From NCBI GenBank assembly GCA_035293945.1, contig DATGLV010000038.1:1-64000 (forward strand): 64,000 nucleotides of DNA, read 5' to 3'. The stretch's first letter is position 1, and the number at the start of each line of letters is the position of its first letter. Shown here piece after piece: positions 33,345 through 41,867 of the stretch. The DNA is from VAZQ01 sp035293945 (GTDB lineage: Bacteria; Pseudomonadota; Alphaproteobacteria; Rhizobiales; Xanthobacteraceae). Position numbers and translations under genes: made by a program. The notes beneath the pieces were generated by a model. It was not told the origin of the DNA. It saw only the letters and a list, made by a program, of their open reading frames with translations, and searched no databases.

Positions 33345-33764
33345 TCACACGCCGCCAGGTGTGACGTAACAGAGCGGCTGTCGGCTGCTGCTCAGGAACA
33401 AGATGCCGTGGCCGGTCGGGTTGCCGGAATCCCATTTCATTTTCGAGTTGGGCACATCGATCCGGGTGCCATTCGGAATGACCCCCTTCCCGTCGGTTAT
33501 CACGGCAACGTAATGGTCGCCGTTCACCTCGAATGTGTCGGCCTCGTAGGCATCGGCTTCACCGCAGCACGACAGATAGGGATTGTCCGGTTGCATCAAT
33601 CCCTTGAACCACTGGCGGATCTGGACAGGCGAATTGGCCCATTGGCCGTTGTCGCGCGCCTGTACGGGTGCAGATAGTCCAGCCAGCGTGATTGCAATCG
33701 CCCAGATCCAAATACTGGTGCAGACATTTTGGGGTTTAGGTTGCTCCGCCATCATCATTCCCAT
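33345..33764 (-). CDS. Secreted conserved hypothetical protein
   Basis: 139 residues. After MGMMMAEQPKPQN a hydrophobic segment (SIWIWAIAITLAGLSAPVQA) forms a signal peptide. The mature part has RQWFKGLMQPDNPYLSCCGEADAYEADTF, with a Cys-Cys pair, and ends with KWDSGNPTGHGILFLSSSRQPLCYVTPGGV. This layout recurs in small uncharacterised periplasmic proteins of Bradyrhizobium. GGAGG lies 11 bases before ATG 33764; the next Met codons are alternatives. Function unknown. Confidence 0.75.
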   Translation of the reverse strand: MGMMMAEQPKPQNVCTSIWIWAIAITLAGLSAPVQARDNGQWANSPVQIRQWFKGLMQPDNPYLSCCGEADAYEADTFEVNGDHYVAVITDGKGVIPNGTRIDVPNSKMKWDSGNPTGHGILFLSSSRQPLCYVTPGGV

Positions 33765-33903
33765 AGGCACGCGATCCTCCGGCCGCACGCGCTCACCTCG
33801 ACGTCCCTGCGGGATGACGAGGCGCCGCGGCCAAAGTCAGCGCTGGAAGCGTTTGCTGAACCAGCCGCTAATGCTGGCCGTGGCCCGTTGTCTGGTCCGA
33901 CGA

Positions 33904-34329
33904 TCACGGATGCAGGTGCTGCAAGATCTTGTCTCTCACCTGCGGATCGTTCTGCGCGACCACCATGATCTGGGTGTACTCGTCGACCGACAGGCCTTGG
34001 TCGGTCACGGCTTTCACCAGCTCGTTGTTCGCCTCATCGACAAGCCGTTGCTTGTCGCCGTCATCCGCGGTCGCCAAGCGCTGCTCGTAGTCCTGCTTGA
34101 TGCCGGCAACGCGTTGAAGCGCGGCCGCCGCAGCACCGAGCTTCTCGTCCGAGATGTTTGCCGGCGATTGCGCCTGAGGCTGGGACGGAGACTGCATCTG
34201 TGATTGCTGCGATTGCGTTTGCAGTGTCTGCGCGTTCGCGGCGAACGCGAGGCAGGTCGCGGCAAATACCGTCGCCCCTAGCCGCGACAACGTTCGCACG
34301 TGAACTGCTGGTACATGACGTACTGGCAT
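33904..34329 (-). CDS. DUF4168 secreted protein
   Basis: 141 residues. Signal peptide to about ...LAFAANAQT, a Gln/Ser-rich linker (QTQSQQSQMQSPSQPQAQS), then the DUF4168 helical domain: ISDEKLGAAAAALQRVAGIKQDYEQRL and VDEYTQIMVVAQNDPQVRDKILQHL. ATG 34329 has GGAGGTC upstream. An EcfG-type promoter (34399-34375) lies 46 bases upstream, so it is likely induced in the general stress response. Envelope role inferred. Confidence 0.85.
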   Translation of the reverse strand: MPVRHVPAVHVRTLSRLGATVFAATCLAFAANAQTLQTQSQQSQMQSPSQPQAQSPANISDEKLGAAAAALQRVAGIKQDYEQRLATADDGDKQRLVDEANNELVKAVTDQGLSVDEYTQIMVVAQNDPQVRDKILQHLHP

Positions 34330-34374
34330 GTATAGACCTCCATTGCGGTGGGCCAGAGAACCCACTCTGGGCCG

Positions 34375-34399
34375 AACGGCTCAACATGAAGCCTGTTCC
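34375..34399 (-). promoter_or_regulatory. EcfG-type promoter for the DUF4168 gene
   Basis: Minus strand: GGAAC (34399-34395), 16 bases, CGTT (34378-34375). An exact consensus match. Confidence 0.7.
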
Positions 34400-34432
34400 C
34401 CCCAATGGGGAAACCCCTGCCATGTGCAGGGG
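34396..34432. other. Two adjacent short hairpins
   Basis: TTCCCC/GGGGAA (34396-34412) and CCCCTGC/GCAGGGG with a 5-base loop (34414-34432) stand side by side. No T-run follows on either strand. They may be a weak terminator for the upstream gene ending at 34471, or protect the RNA 3' end. Confidence 0.5.
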
Positions 34433-34470
34433 TCATGCGGCGGTCGGAGGTTCGCTACGCGACGCAGCCG

Positions 34471-34779
34471 TCAACAGGGACGGCAAATTTTCAGGTCGCC
34501 AATCGGATCTTGATTGCGCTGCGCCTGACCGCTGGTGCTCTCACCCGTGTTCCCTTGATCGGATCCTTGCGTCGGTTGGTTCGGCTCCATGCCCGATCGC
34601 TCCTTGTTGGCAAGGGCGGGTGGTAAATCGCTCATTTTGGGCTGCCGGTGGCCGACAGGGCCGTGATGCTTGGGTGCGCTCGCGGCAATGGACTGCGACT
34701 CCGTAGCCTGCTGCGCGGCGGCGCCGGCGGTTGCCACTACCGCCGCAATACCCAGCGCTACTGCTGTGAGTGCCTGCAT
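34471..34779 (-). CDS. Small secreted protein, Gln/Ser-rich
   Basis: 102 residues. AGGAGGAGG lies before ATG 34779. A signal peptide (MQALTAVALGIAAVVATAGAAA) is followed by a low-complexity polar mature part ending QAQRNQDPIGDLKICRPC with two cysteines. No family is recognised. It follows the 74-residue gene by 64 bases on the same strand and probably shares its EcfG-type promoter at 35120-35095. Confidence 0.7.
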   Translation of the reverse strand: MQALTAVALGIAAVVATAGAAAQQATESQSIAASAPKHHGPVGHRQPKMSDLPPALANKERSGMEPNQPTQGSDQGNTGESTSGQAQRNQDPIGDLKICRPC

Positions 34780-34843
34780 TTTGCGACCTCCTCCTAATTC
34801 GAGGTTGAGGTGGCATTCTCCGCCCGGCAGGCGGACGGTTGCT

Positions 34844-35068
34844 TCAGGAGCACCCGCGCTGGGCGTGCTCCGGACCGTCCGCGGGCACCAAGGCGGGCGT
34901 CTCATGATTGAGAGTGGTGGCGAGATCATTGAGCTCCGCCACTGCCAGGAGCATCCGCATCTCTTCTGCCAGGGCGTCGATTTCTGCCGCTATTCGCTGC
35001 TCGCTGCTCGCATGCGACAACCGCCGTAGCGCATCGACATGTCGGTGAAGATAGGGTGCATCAAGCAC
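34844..35068 (-). CDS. Small coiled-coil-like protein (74 aa)
   Basis: The GTG start at 35068 with AAAGGAG 8 bases upstream gives VLDAPYLHRHVDALRRLSHASSEQRIAAEIDALAEEMRMLLAVAELNDLATTL, an amphipathic helical protein, probably a two-helix coiled coil. No domain is recognised. An EcfG-type promoter lies 27 bases upstream of the start, the best evidence that this short frame is real. Confidence 0.65.
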   Translation of the reverse strand: MLDAPYLHRHVDALRRLSHASSEQRIAAEIDALAEEMRMLLAVAELNDLATTLNHETPALVPADGPEHAQRGCS

Positions 35069-35094
35069 TGCGGGTGCTCCTTTATTGACAGGGT

Positions 35095-35120
35095 AACGGC
35101 GTGGGACCTTCGCCGGTTCC
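35095..35120 (-). promoter_or_regulatory. EcfG-type promoter for two small genes
   Basis: Minus strand: GGAAC (35120-35116), 17 bases, CGTT (35098-35095). It is correctly placed for the genes at 35068-34844 and 34779-34471. Confidence 0.7.
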
Positions 35121-35234
35121 ACTCCGGCGCAGGGGTCCACCATCCCCAAACGGCTGCGCGGCGGCCGGACGAGCGTGTACAATTGCTCCGCTGCCGGAGG
35201 GCGACCGGCTAACGGCAGCTTCGGGAGGAGGGCT

Positions 35235-36134
35235 ATGCGGAGCTTGCTTGGCGCGATCGCGCTCCCAGCGGTGCTTTGGGCATCGATGGGCGACGCGCAG
35301 GTGTTCGATTACGGAAAATACCCTGACCTGCACGGTCAGTGGGTCCGCTGGGGCCCTTCCGGCGCCGACTTGAAGGGGCCGTTGGTGCGGAATGGACCTC
35401 CCGGGTTCAACCCCACCCGATTTGATCCCTCCAAGCCCCCTGGTCTCGCCCAACGGCCGCCGTTGACGCCCGAATACGAGGCGATGTTCGAGGCCAACAT
35501 GAAGGACCAGCGCGAAGGCGGGCAGGGTGCCACCCCGACCTTCACCTGCCTTTCGCCCGGCATGCCGCGCGCGACCAACGGTTATGGCGAGTACGAATTC
35601 GTGGTGACGCCCGGGACGACCCACGTCCTGGTGCAGCACATTAACGACTATCGACGGATCTTCACCGACGGACGCGACTTTCCGGCGAACCTGGAGCCGT
35701 CTTTCATGGGCTACTCGATCGGCCGGTGGGTCGATGCCAAGGGGAGCGGTCGCTACGATCTGCTCGAGGTCGAGACCCGCGGTCCGTTCAAGAGCCCGCG
35801 CAGCTTCGACAGCAGCGGCGCCCTGCTGCACGCCGACGGTCAGACTATCGTCAAGGAGAGGATCTACCTCGATGAAGCCAGCCCGGACCTTCTCCACAAT
35901 GATGTCACGGTGATCGATCACGCGCTGACACGCCCCTGGACCGTTCATAAGACGTACGGCCGCGAACCTGAAGCGCAGCCGGTCTGGGCCGAGATCAATT
36001 GCGGCGAGTCCAACAATCACATAAAGATCGGCAACGAGGGTTACATGCTGAGCGCCGATGGCTACCTCATGCCGGCCAAGAAGGATCAGCCGCCGCCCGA
36101 CTTGCGCTATTTCAAGCAGGTGCAAAAGAAGTGA
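35235..36134 (+). CDS. Secreted protein of unknown function, 299 aa
   Basis: Signal peptide MRSLLGAIALPAVLWASMGDA; GGGAGGAGGG sits 6 bases before ATG 35235. The mature part is beta-rich: FDYGKYPDLHGQWVRWGP, FTCLSPGMPRATNGYGEYEFVVTPGTTHVL, VDAKGSGRYDLLEVETRGP, IVKERIYLDEASPDLLHNDVTVIDHALTRPWTVHKTYGREP. I know this pattern from uncharacterised periplasmic proteins near catabolic clusters, without an assigned reaction. It stands alone between the stress genes and the first oxygenase group. Confidence 0.8.
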   Translation: MRSLLGAIALPAVLWASMGDAQVFDYGKYPDLHGQWVRWGPSGADLKGPLVRNGPPGFNPTRFDPSKPPGLAQRPPLTPEYEAMFEANMKDQREGGQGATPTFTCLSPGMPRATNGYGEYEFVVTPGTTHVLVQHINDYRRIFTDGRDFPANLEPSFMGYSIGRWVDAKGSGRYDLLEVETRGPFKSPRSFDSSGALLHADGQTIVKERIYLDEASPDLLHNDVTVIDHALTRPWTVHKTYGREPEAQPVWAEINCGESNNHIKIGNEGYMLSADGYLMPAKKDQPPPDLRYFKQVQKK

Positions 36135-36154
36135 GCTAGTGAGCTAGTGAGCTA
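36131..36154. repeat. 8-bp tandem repeat, three copies
   Basis: GTGAGCTA three times; the first copy contains the stop codon (TGA 36132-36134) of the preceding gene. Confidence 0.9.
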
Positions 36155-36262
36155 AAGCATGATCTCGGAAGAGCCTGCCCCGACGTGATCGGGGGCGTAT
36201 ACCGGTTTCCGATAAGGCTGGTCCCCGCGAAAGCCGGGATCATGCTCCACCGGTATAAAGAT
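36155..36262. repeat. Rhizobial intergenic palindromic element, degenerate
   Basis: AAGCATGATCTCGGAA, an ACCGGTTTCCGATAAG segment and GATCATGCTCCACC (given twice) match the layout of the common rhizobial intergenic repeat (GCATGATC ... CCGGTTTTCCG ... GATCATGC). A GGTCCCCGCGAAAGCCGGGATC dyad lies in the middle. Confidence 0.6.
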
Positions 36263-36291
36263 CATGCTCCACCAATAACGGCGCGATCGGC

Positions 36292-37278
36292 TCATTCCAC
36301 ATCCGGCACGAACAGCTCCTCCGGCAGCACAATGCGAGGCGAGAGGCCCTGCTCGTGCACATAGCGTCCGAGTGCCGCGAGCGTCGGACGATTGGGCGCA
36401 AGCCCATATGACCAGAAGTCGCGGCCGAATACGCGCCAGGCTTCCTCGACGTGATCGAGCAGCCAGGGGAGCGCGAGCTGCAGCGCGTCCGTGTCGTAGA
36501 GCCCGTGGATGGCGATGTCTTTGGCCGCAGAAAAGGCTTGGTAGAGGCTCTTCGCGGCCCACGGATGCTGGCGATACACATCCTCCCGCAACACCACGAT
36601 GTGCATGATCGGAAAGATGCCGGTGCGTCGAAAGTAGTCCTGCTCGACTTGCTTGAAATTCGGGAACAAGCGGGCAATGCGCGGCGAGCCGTCGAGGAAC
36701 AGCGAAGGAATGTAGATCGACATCAGCGCATCGAGTGCGCCTTCTGCAAACATTCCTTCGAGCGTTGCGCCTTTTCCAAGAAAATCGAGCCGTACGCTCT
36801 TCGGCAGATTGAGTGGAATGAGCGGCTGCTCGGTCGGGGCCTTGAGCCCGCCCATGAACCAATGCAGGTCTTCCGGTAGAACTCCGTAATCGTGCTGCAG
36901 CAGGCCGCGCAGGAACACCATTGCGGTGGCGCTGTACTGCGTGGTGCCGACCCGCTTGCCTTTGAGGTCGGCCGGCGTCCTGATGCCGGCATTGGTGCGC
37001 ACATAGATGCAGGAGTGGCGGAAGATCTTCGATAGCGCGACCGGGATCGCCACATAGGGACAATCGCCGCGCCCTTTGAGCGCGGCGTAGGAGGCGAGCG
37101 ACAGCTCGGAGACGTGGAACTCGCGGTCGTCGAGCATGCGCTGAAATGTCTGTCTTGGGCGCAGCACCTTGATGTCGAGGTCAATCCCTTCCGGGCGGAC
37201 GCGTCCATCGATCAAGGGACGCGTGCGGTCGTAGTCCCAACACGCCAGCGTCAGCTCGAGGGGAGGCTTGTGGCTCAT
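36292..37278 (-). CDS. 4,5-dihydroxyphthalate decarboxylase-like / PBP2-fold protein
   Basis: 328 residues, no signal peptide. LTLACWDYDRTRPLIDGRVRPEGIDLDIKVL at the N-terminus, then SELSLASYAALKGRGDCPYVAIPVALSKIFRHSCIYV, TPADLKGKRVGTTQYSATAMVFLRGLL and GIFPIMHIVVLREDVYRQHPW. This is the Pht5 group of phthalate catabolism, which shares the periplasmic binding fold but works in the cytoplasm. ATG 37278 has AAGGTGG upstream. It is divergent from the Rieske oxygenase at 37490 and paralogous to 39312-40304, so both probably process the oxygenase substrate or product. Confidence 0.8.
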   Translation of the reverse strand: MSHKPPLELTLACWDYDRTRPLIDGRVRPEGIDLDIKVLRPRQTFQRMLDDREFHVSELSLASYAALKGRGDCPYVAIPVALSKIFRHSCIYVRTNAGIRTPADLKGKRVGTTQYSATAMVFLRGLLQHDYGVLPEDLHWFMGGLKAPTEQPLIPLNLPKSVRLDFLGKGATLEGMFAEGALDALMSIYIPSLFLDGSPRIARLFPNFKQVEQDYFRRTGIFPIMHIVVLREDVYRQHPWAAKSLYQAFSAAKDIAIHGLYDTDALQLALPWLLDHVEEAWRVFGRDFWSYGLAPNRPTLAALGRYVHEQGLSPRIVLPEELFVPDVE

Positions 37279-37489
37279 TCTCAAACCACCTTGGCCCAAA
37301 TGCCGGCTTCGGTCTCGCGCGTCATAGGAATGTTTGCCTTTGTCGTGGTAAACCGCTTCCGCTACGGTCCTTTCAACGGGAGCGTGCCGATGAGAGCTTG
37401 TTCCGCGACGAATTGCACGGCCGGTGGGGACCGCATTTCTTCGGGCAAGTGGCTCGTACCGAGCCGCCTGCATCGAATAAGGAGGCCCT

Positions 37490-38731
37490 ATGTCGATAAG
37501 TGAAGGCGGGCTCACCACGTTCGCGATGCCGCCCGGAGATCTGTCGCAGGTTCCATTCCGCGTTTACACCGACCCGGAGCTTTACGCGCTCGAGCAGGAG
37601 CGAATCTTCCGCGGGCCGACGTGGAATTTTCTCGCGCTCGAATGCGAGATTCCGAACATCGGCGACTACAAGACCACCTACGTGGGCGATGCGCCCATCA
37701 TCGTGGTGCGCGGCGCCGACGGCATCAACGCGCTGGTCAATCGTTGCGCCCACAAAGGCGCGCTCATTTGCTACAAGCATGCCGGCAACGTACGCGAGTT
37801 CAACTGTGTCTATCATAACTGGACCTACGATCTCGCCGGCAAGCTCACCGGCGTCGCGTTCAAGCGCGGCGTCGCCGGCAAAGGCGGGCTCGCAGCGGAT
37901 TTCGATCAGACAAGTCACGGCCTCGAACGACTGCGCGTTGAGACCTATCGCGGCCTGATCTTCGGCACCTATTCGCAAGAGACGCCGCCGTTCCTCGACT
38001 ATATCGGGCGCGAGCTCGCCGCCAATATCGATCGCGTCTTCATCAAGCCATTGCGCGTCGTCGGCTATCATTGCCAGGTGCTGCCCAACAACTGGAAGCT
38101 CTACGCCGAGAACAACCGGGACTCCTATCACGCGAGTCTGCTCCACGTGTTCCACAACACGTTCGGGGTGGTGCGCCCGAACATGGGCGGCGGCGTGAAG
38201 ATCGCGGACAGCGGCTGGCATCATTTGAGCTTCACCCAGCGCGAGCCGGTTGCCGACAAGGATGTCGGCCGCGAGAAGGTGCGGTCGCTCAAGGAGCAGT
38301 ACCGGCTCAAGGACCCGAGCATGATGGAGCACAAGCTCGAGCTCGGCGATCAGGTCACCAATGCGATCCAGACGATCTTCCCCTCGTTCGTCGCACAACA
38401 GATCCTCAACGCGCTGGCAGTGCGGCAGATCCAGCCCAAGGGCGTCGACCGCACCGAGCTCGTGTGGACGATCCTCGGCTTCGCGGATGATGATGCCGAG
38501 ATGCAGGAGCTGCGTCTCAAGGTCAACAATCTGGTCGGGCCCGCCGGCCTGATCTCGATGGAGGACGGCTGCGTCGGTGGTTTCGTGCAGCGGGCCGCCA
38601 AGGCCGATCCGGACGCGATGGTGGTGATGCCGATGGGTGGGCGAGGCATATCGGGCAGCGACGGGTCACGCGTGACGGAAGCCGCGGTGCGTGGCTTCTG
38701 GAAGGGCTGGCGCGAATGCATGGGATTTTGA
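37490..38731 (+). CDS. Rieske-type aromatic-ring hydroxylating oxygenase, alpha subunit (first set)
   Basis: 413 residues. The Rieske [2Fe-2S] centre is C86-x-H88 and C106-x2-H109 (CAHKG... CVYHNW). The mononuclear iron site is D211-x2-H214-x4-H219 (NNRDSYHASLLHVFH). Both metal sites are complete, so it should be active. ATG 37490 follows AAGGAGG. The beta subunit is 19 bases downstream. No ferredoxin or reductase is near; these must come from elsewhere. The substrate is probably an aromatic acid, judging from the Pht5-like genes on both sides. Confidence 0.92.
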   Translation: MSISEGGLTTFAMPPGDLSQVPFRVYTDPELYALEQERIFRGPTWNFLALECEIPNIGDYKTTYVGDAPIIVVRGADGINALVNRCAHKGALICYKHAGNVREFNCVYHNWTYDLAGKLTGVAFKRGVAGKGGLAADFDQTSHGLERLRVETYRGLIFGTYSQETPPFLDYIGRELAANIDRVFIKPLRVVGYHCQVLPNNWKLYAENNRDSYHASLLHVFHNTFGVVRPNMGGGVKIADSGWHHLSFTQREPVADKDVGREKVRSLKEQYRLKDPSMMEHKLELGDQVTNAIQTIFPSFVAQQILNALAVRQIQPKGVDRTELVWTILGFADDDAEMQELRLKVNNLVGPAGLISMEDGCVGGFVQRAAKADPDAMVVMPMGGRGISGSDGSRVTEAAVRGFWKGWRECMGF

Positions 38732-38750
38732 TCGGGATTCTAGATTGAGC

Positions 38751-39263
38751 ATGCAACAAGCAGCCGTTCGAGCAAACGATATGGCACCATTGGATCGCGA
38801 TCTCGTGCTGCGCATGCGCATCGAGGCGCTTTATGCCGAATATGCGCAGGCGATCGACGATGATCGCCTTGAATCGTGGCCCGAATTCTTCGCCGAGGAC
38901 GGCAAATACCGGGTCACCACGCGCGAGAACTACGGCAGCGGGCTTGCTCTCGCGATGATGTATTGCGACGGGCGCGGCATGATGAGCGACCGCATCTCCG
39001 CCCTGCGCCTCGCCAACATCTACGAGCCGCACGTCTATTGTCACCTCACCAGCTGCGTGCGCGTCGTGGAGCCGGCGCCGGAGATCAGGGCGCAGGCGAA
39101 CTTCGCGGTGATCCGCACCATGCAGGAGGGCGATCAGTCGATATTTGCCTGCGGACGGACTTATGACCGCATGGTCGAGGTGGATGGCCGCCTCAAGTTC
39201 AAGGATCGGCTGGTTGTGCTGGATTCGCGGCAGGTCGACACCTTGCTGGTCATTCCGATCTGA
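38751..39263 (+). CDS. Aromatic-ring hydroxylating oxygenase beta subunit (first set)
   Basis: 170 residues, SnoaL/NTF2-like cone fold: LRMRIEALYAEYAQAIDDDRLESWPEFFAEDGKYRV is the usual beta-subunit N-terminus and RTYDRMVEVDGRLKFKDRLVVLDSRQVDTLLVIPI the usual C-terminus. It is structural in the alpha3beta3 oxygenase. The ribosome site at ATG 38751 is poor; ATG 38781 is an alternative. Probably coupled to the alpha gene. Confidence 0.88.
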   Translation: MQQAAVRANDMAPLDRDLVLRMRIEALYAEYAQAIDDDRLESWPEFFAEDGKYRVTTRENYGSGLALAMMYCDGRGMMSDRISALRLANIYEPHVYCHLTSCVRVVEPAPEIRAQANFAVIRTMQEGDQSIFACGRTYDRMVEVDGRLKFKDRLVVLDSRQVDTLLVIPI

Positions 39264-39311
39264 TAGTCAGCAGGCCGCACGGTCTAGTCGAAAGAGCGCT
39301 TGCCGGGAGTC

Positions 39312-40304
39312 ATGATGTCACCATTGCCGCTCACCATGGCCTGTGGTCCGTACGATCGGATGGAGGCGCTTGCGACCGGGATCGTCCAACCCGAGGGGAT
39401 CTCGCTGCGCTATCTCGCCATCCAGTCGCCACCCGAGATATTCGCCCGCATGATCAAGACACGCTCGTTCGACCTCGCCGAGATGTCGCTCGCGCACTAT
39501 TCGATCATGCGCACCCGCGGCGAGTTTCCATTCGTGGCGCTTCCGGTCTTTCCCTCGCGCGTCTTCCGCCACGGCTACATCTTCATCAACAAGAATGCGG
39601 GCATCAGAGAGCCGCGCGATCTGCAAGGCCGGCGCGTGGGCGTGCAGGAATATCGGCAGACCGCCGGCGTGTGGATCCGCAGCATCTTGCAGCACGACTA
39701 CGGGGTCGATCTCAGCACCATGACTTTCTTCGAAGGGGGCGTGAACGAGCCGCGGCGCGAGGACCACGAGATGGATCTGCGCCCCGTCGGAGCCCTGAAG
39801 CTCGAGATGATCGGGGCCGAGCGCACCCTCAATGACATGCTCGAGGCCGGCGAGATCGATGCGTATTTCGGTGCCCGGCGTCCCGCTGCCTTCGACAATG
39901 GGCATAACGTTGTCCGCCTGTTCCCGGACTATCGTGCCCGCGAAAAGGATTTCTATCGTCGCACCGGGTTTCACCCGATCATGCATACGCTGGTCATTCG
40001 TGAGGACCTCTATCGCGAAAATCCATGGGTGCCGGAAAGTCTGTTCAAGGCCTGCCAGGCGTCGAAGGCCTGGGCGCTGCGGCAAATGCGTTTCTCCGGT
40101 GCGCAGCGCAGCATGCTGCCGTGGCTCTATGACGAGATCGCCGAGATGGACGAGCTGATGGGCGCCGATCCTTGGCCCTATGGGCTCACGGCCAATCGGA
40201 AGATCCTCGAAGCCTTCCAGAGCTATCTGGTCGAGCAGCATTTCCTTGCGGCCGGGAAGCCGGTCGAGGAATTGTTCACGCCGATCGTCGAATGGAGCGA
40301 GTGA
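39312..40304 (+). CDS. 4,5-dihydroxyphthalate decarboxylase-like / PBP2-fold protein (second copy)
   Basis: 330 residues. MSPLPLTMACGPYDRMEALATGIVQPEGISLRYL, then AEMSLAHYSIMRTRGEFPFVALPVFPSRVFRHGYIFINKNAGIREPRDLQGRRVGVQEYRQTAGVWIRSIL, closer to classical Pht5 than the copy at 36292. GGGAG precedes ATG 39312 (a second ATG at 39315 is possible). It lies 48 bases after the beta subunit in the same direction, so it is probably one operon with the first oxygenase. Decarboxylation of a diol acid is plausible; a ligand-binding role cannot be excluded. Confidence 0.82.
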   Translation: MMSPLPLTMACGPYDRMEALATGIVQPEGISLRYLAIQSPPEIFARMIKTRSFDLAEMSLAHYSIMRTRGEFPFVALPVFPSRVFRHGYIFINKNAGIREPRDLQGRRVGVQEYRQTAGVWIRSILQHDYGVDLSTMTFFEGGVNEPRREDHEMDLRPVGALKLEMIGAERTLNDMLEAGEIDAYFGARRPAAFDNGHNVVRLFPDYRAREKDFYRRTGFHPIMHTLVIREDLYRENPWVPESLFKACQASKAWALRQMRFSGAQRSMLPWLYDEIAEMDELMGADPWPYGLTANRKILEAFQSYLVEQHFLAAGKPVEELFTPIVEWSE

Positions 40305-40330
40305 GGCACTCGAAACCTGCCTCGAGCCTC

Positions 40331-40456
40331 ACCTGCGGGCATAGGCCGGCGAAGATGGCGTAAACGCCCTCTTGACCCACGGGTCCATTCTCTTCGTAAG
40401 ATGGATTGCCGTAAGATGGATTGCCGGGTCAAGCCCGGCAATGACCCCGAAGTTGC
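40331..40456. repeat. Dispersed intergenic repeat, copy 1
   Basis: Homologous over about 120 bases to 45299-45421: GCGGGCATAG..., GCGTAAACGCCCT, GATGGATT, and the dyad GCCGGGTCAAGCCCGGCAATGA. This copy has an internal tandem duplication of CGTAAGATGGATTGC. Confidence 0.8.
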
Positions 40457-40477
40457 CATGCGCGCGAGGACCGCTCG

Positions 40478-41845
40478 ATGCTCAACAAACCTTGCGCATC
40501 TTCGCTGAACGCCGCCGACCTCTACGACTGGGACGAATTGGTGCAGGAGGATCGCGTCCATCGGCTGATCTACACCGACCCGGCGATTTTCCAGGCGGAG
40601 CTGACGAATATCTGGGGTGCAGTCTGGGTCTATCTGGGCCATGAGAGTCAGATCCCGGGCAACAATGATTTCATCACCACCAGGCTCGGCTTGCGCCCCA
40701 TCATCCTGATCCGCGACGCGGACGGAAAGATCCGCGCTTTGTTCAACCGCTGCACCCATCGCGGCACCACGCTCGCCCGCAAGGAGAGCGGCAATGCGCA
40801 CATGTTCACCTGCCCGTATCACGGGTGGAGCTATCTCTCGACCGGGAAGCTGCGGGCCGTCCCATGGCCGGACGGCTATGCGTGCGATTTCAAGGATGGC
40901 CGGTTCAACCTCGCGCAGGTTCCGCGCGTCGACAGCTATCGGGGCTTCGTGTTCGGCACCCTCAACCCGGATGCGCCGGCGCTTGTCGAATATCTCGGTG
41001 GCATCACCACTCCGATCGACGAGTGGCTCGATCGCAATCCCGGGGGCAAGGTCGAGGTGTGCGAGGCGAATCGGCTGAAATACAAAGGCAACTGGAAGCT
41101 CGCCTACGACAATTCCGGTGACGGCTACCACGTCGTCTTCTCGCATCGATCGCTGCTCGAGATGGAGAACCGGCTCGCCGATGACGCCAACAAGGGCATG
41201 TCCTACTACCGGGGCTCGCCAGATGCGAAGCCGATGTACATGCGTTACACCGGCAACGGACATCATTTCAAGGACAAGCGGCCCAACATCGCGAAGCGCG
41301 CCGGCGGATTGTGGGCGGTGGAAGGCGCGGCGCCCGGCAGCGAGCACGCCGAGGCAAGCTTGCGCCGGCGCTTCGGGCCCAGTGCGGACGATATTCTTGA
41401 CCTCGCCGGTTCCGAGCCGGTCAACATCAACGTCTTCCCCAACCTCTCGCTCTTGGGGAACCACATTCAAGTATTCGATCCGGTCTCGGTCGATGAGACC
41501 AACGTCACCTGGTACGCCACCCGAATCGTCGATGCAGACGGAACGCTCGGGGAGGCGCTCGATGAGATCAATGCACTGCGCATGCGCACGCAGGAGCAGT
41601 TTCCGAATTTCGGGGAGGTCGATGATCTTGCCAATTTCGAGGAAATCCAGCGTGGCCTTGCCTGCCTGGAGGACGAATGGATCTACATGCATCGGGGCCT
41701 TGGCATCCCGGGGCGGGTGAAGATCGATGATAAGGGGCAAGTCACCGCGCCCGCGACCGATGAAGCCTTCATGCGCGAGTACATCAAGGAGTGGAAGCGG
41801 TTGATGCAGGCCTCGCCCAAGCTCGTGGTCAAGCGCGATCCGTGA
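40478..41845 (+). CDS. Rieske-type aromatic-ring hydroxylating oxygenase, alpha subunit (second set)
   Basis: 455 residues. Rieske centre C92-x-H94 and C112-x2-H115 (CTHRG... CPYHGW); iron site D215-x2-H218-x4-H223 (GDGYHVVFSH). It is clearly different from the first alpha subunit: longer, and of the naphthalene/biphenyl/salicylate-hydroxylase-like pattern with NRCTHRG. GAGGA precedes ATG 40478. The beta subunit follows 22 bases on. No electron-transfer genes are adjacent. Substrate unknown. Confidence 0.92.
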   Translation: MLNKPCASSLNAADLYDWDELVQEDRVHRLIYTDPAIFQAELTNIWGAVWVYLGHESQIPGNNDFITTRLGLRPIILIRDADGKIRALFNRCTHRGTTLARKESGNAHMFTCPYHGWSYLSTGKLRAVPWPDGYACDFKDGRFNLAQVPRVDSYRGFVFGTLNPDAPALVEYLGGITTPIDEWLDRNPGGKVEVCEANRLKYKGNWKLAYDNSGDGYHVVFSHRSLLEMENRLADDANKGMSYYRGSPDAKPMYMRYTGNGHHFKDKRPNIAKRAGGLWAVEGAAPGSEHAEASLRRRFGPSADDILDLAGSEPVNINVFPNLSLLGNHIQVFDPVSVDETNVTWYATRIVDADGTLGEALDEINALRMRTQEQFPNFGEVDDLANFEEIQRGLACLEDEWIYMHRGLGIPGRVKIDDKGQVTAPATDEAFMREYIKEWKRLMQASPKLVVKRDP

Positions 41846-41867
41846 TCGCGCATTGCCGGACACGCAA

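Noticed and set aside
40223..41863. 546-codon open frame opposite the second Rieske alpha subunit
   Set aside because: Antisense shadow; the plus strand has complete Rieske and iron motifs.
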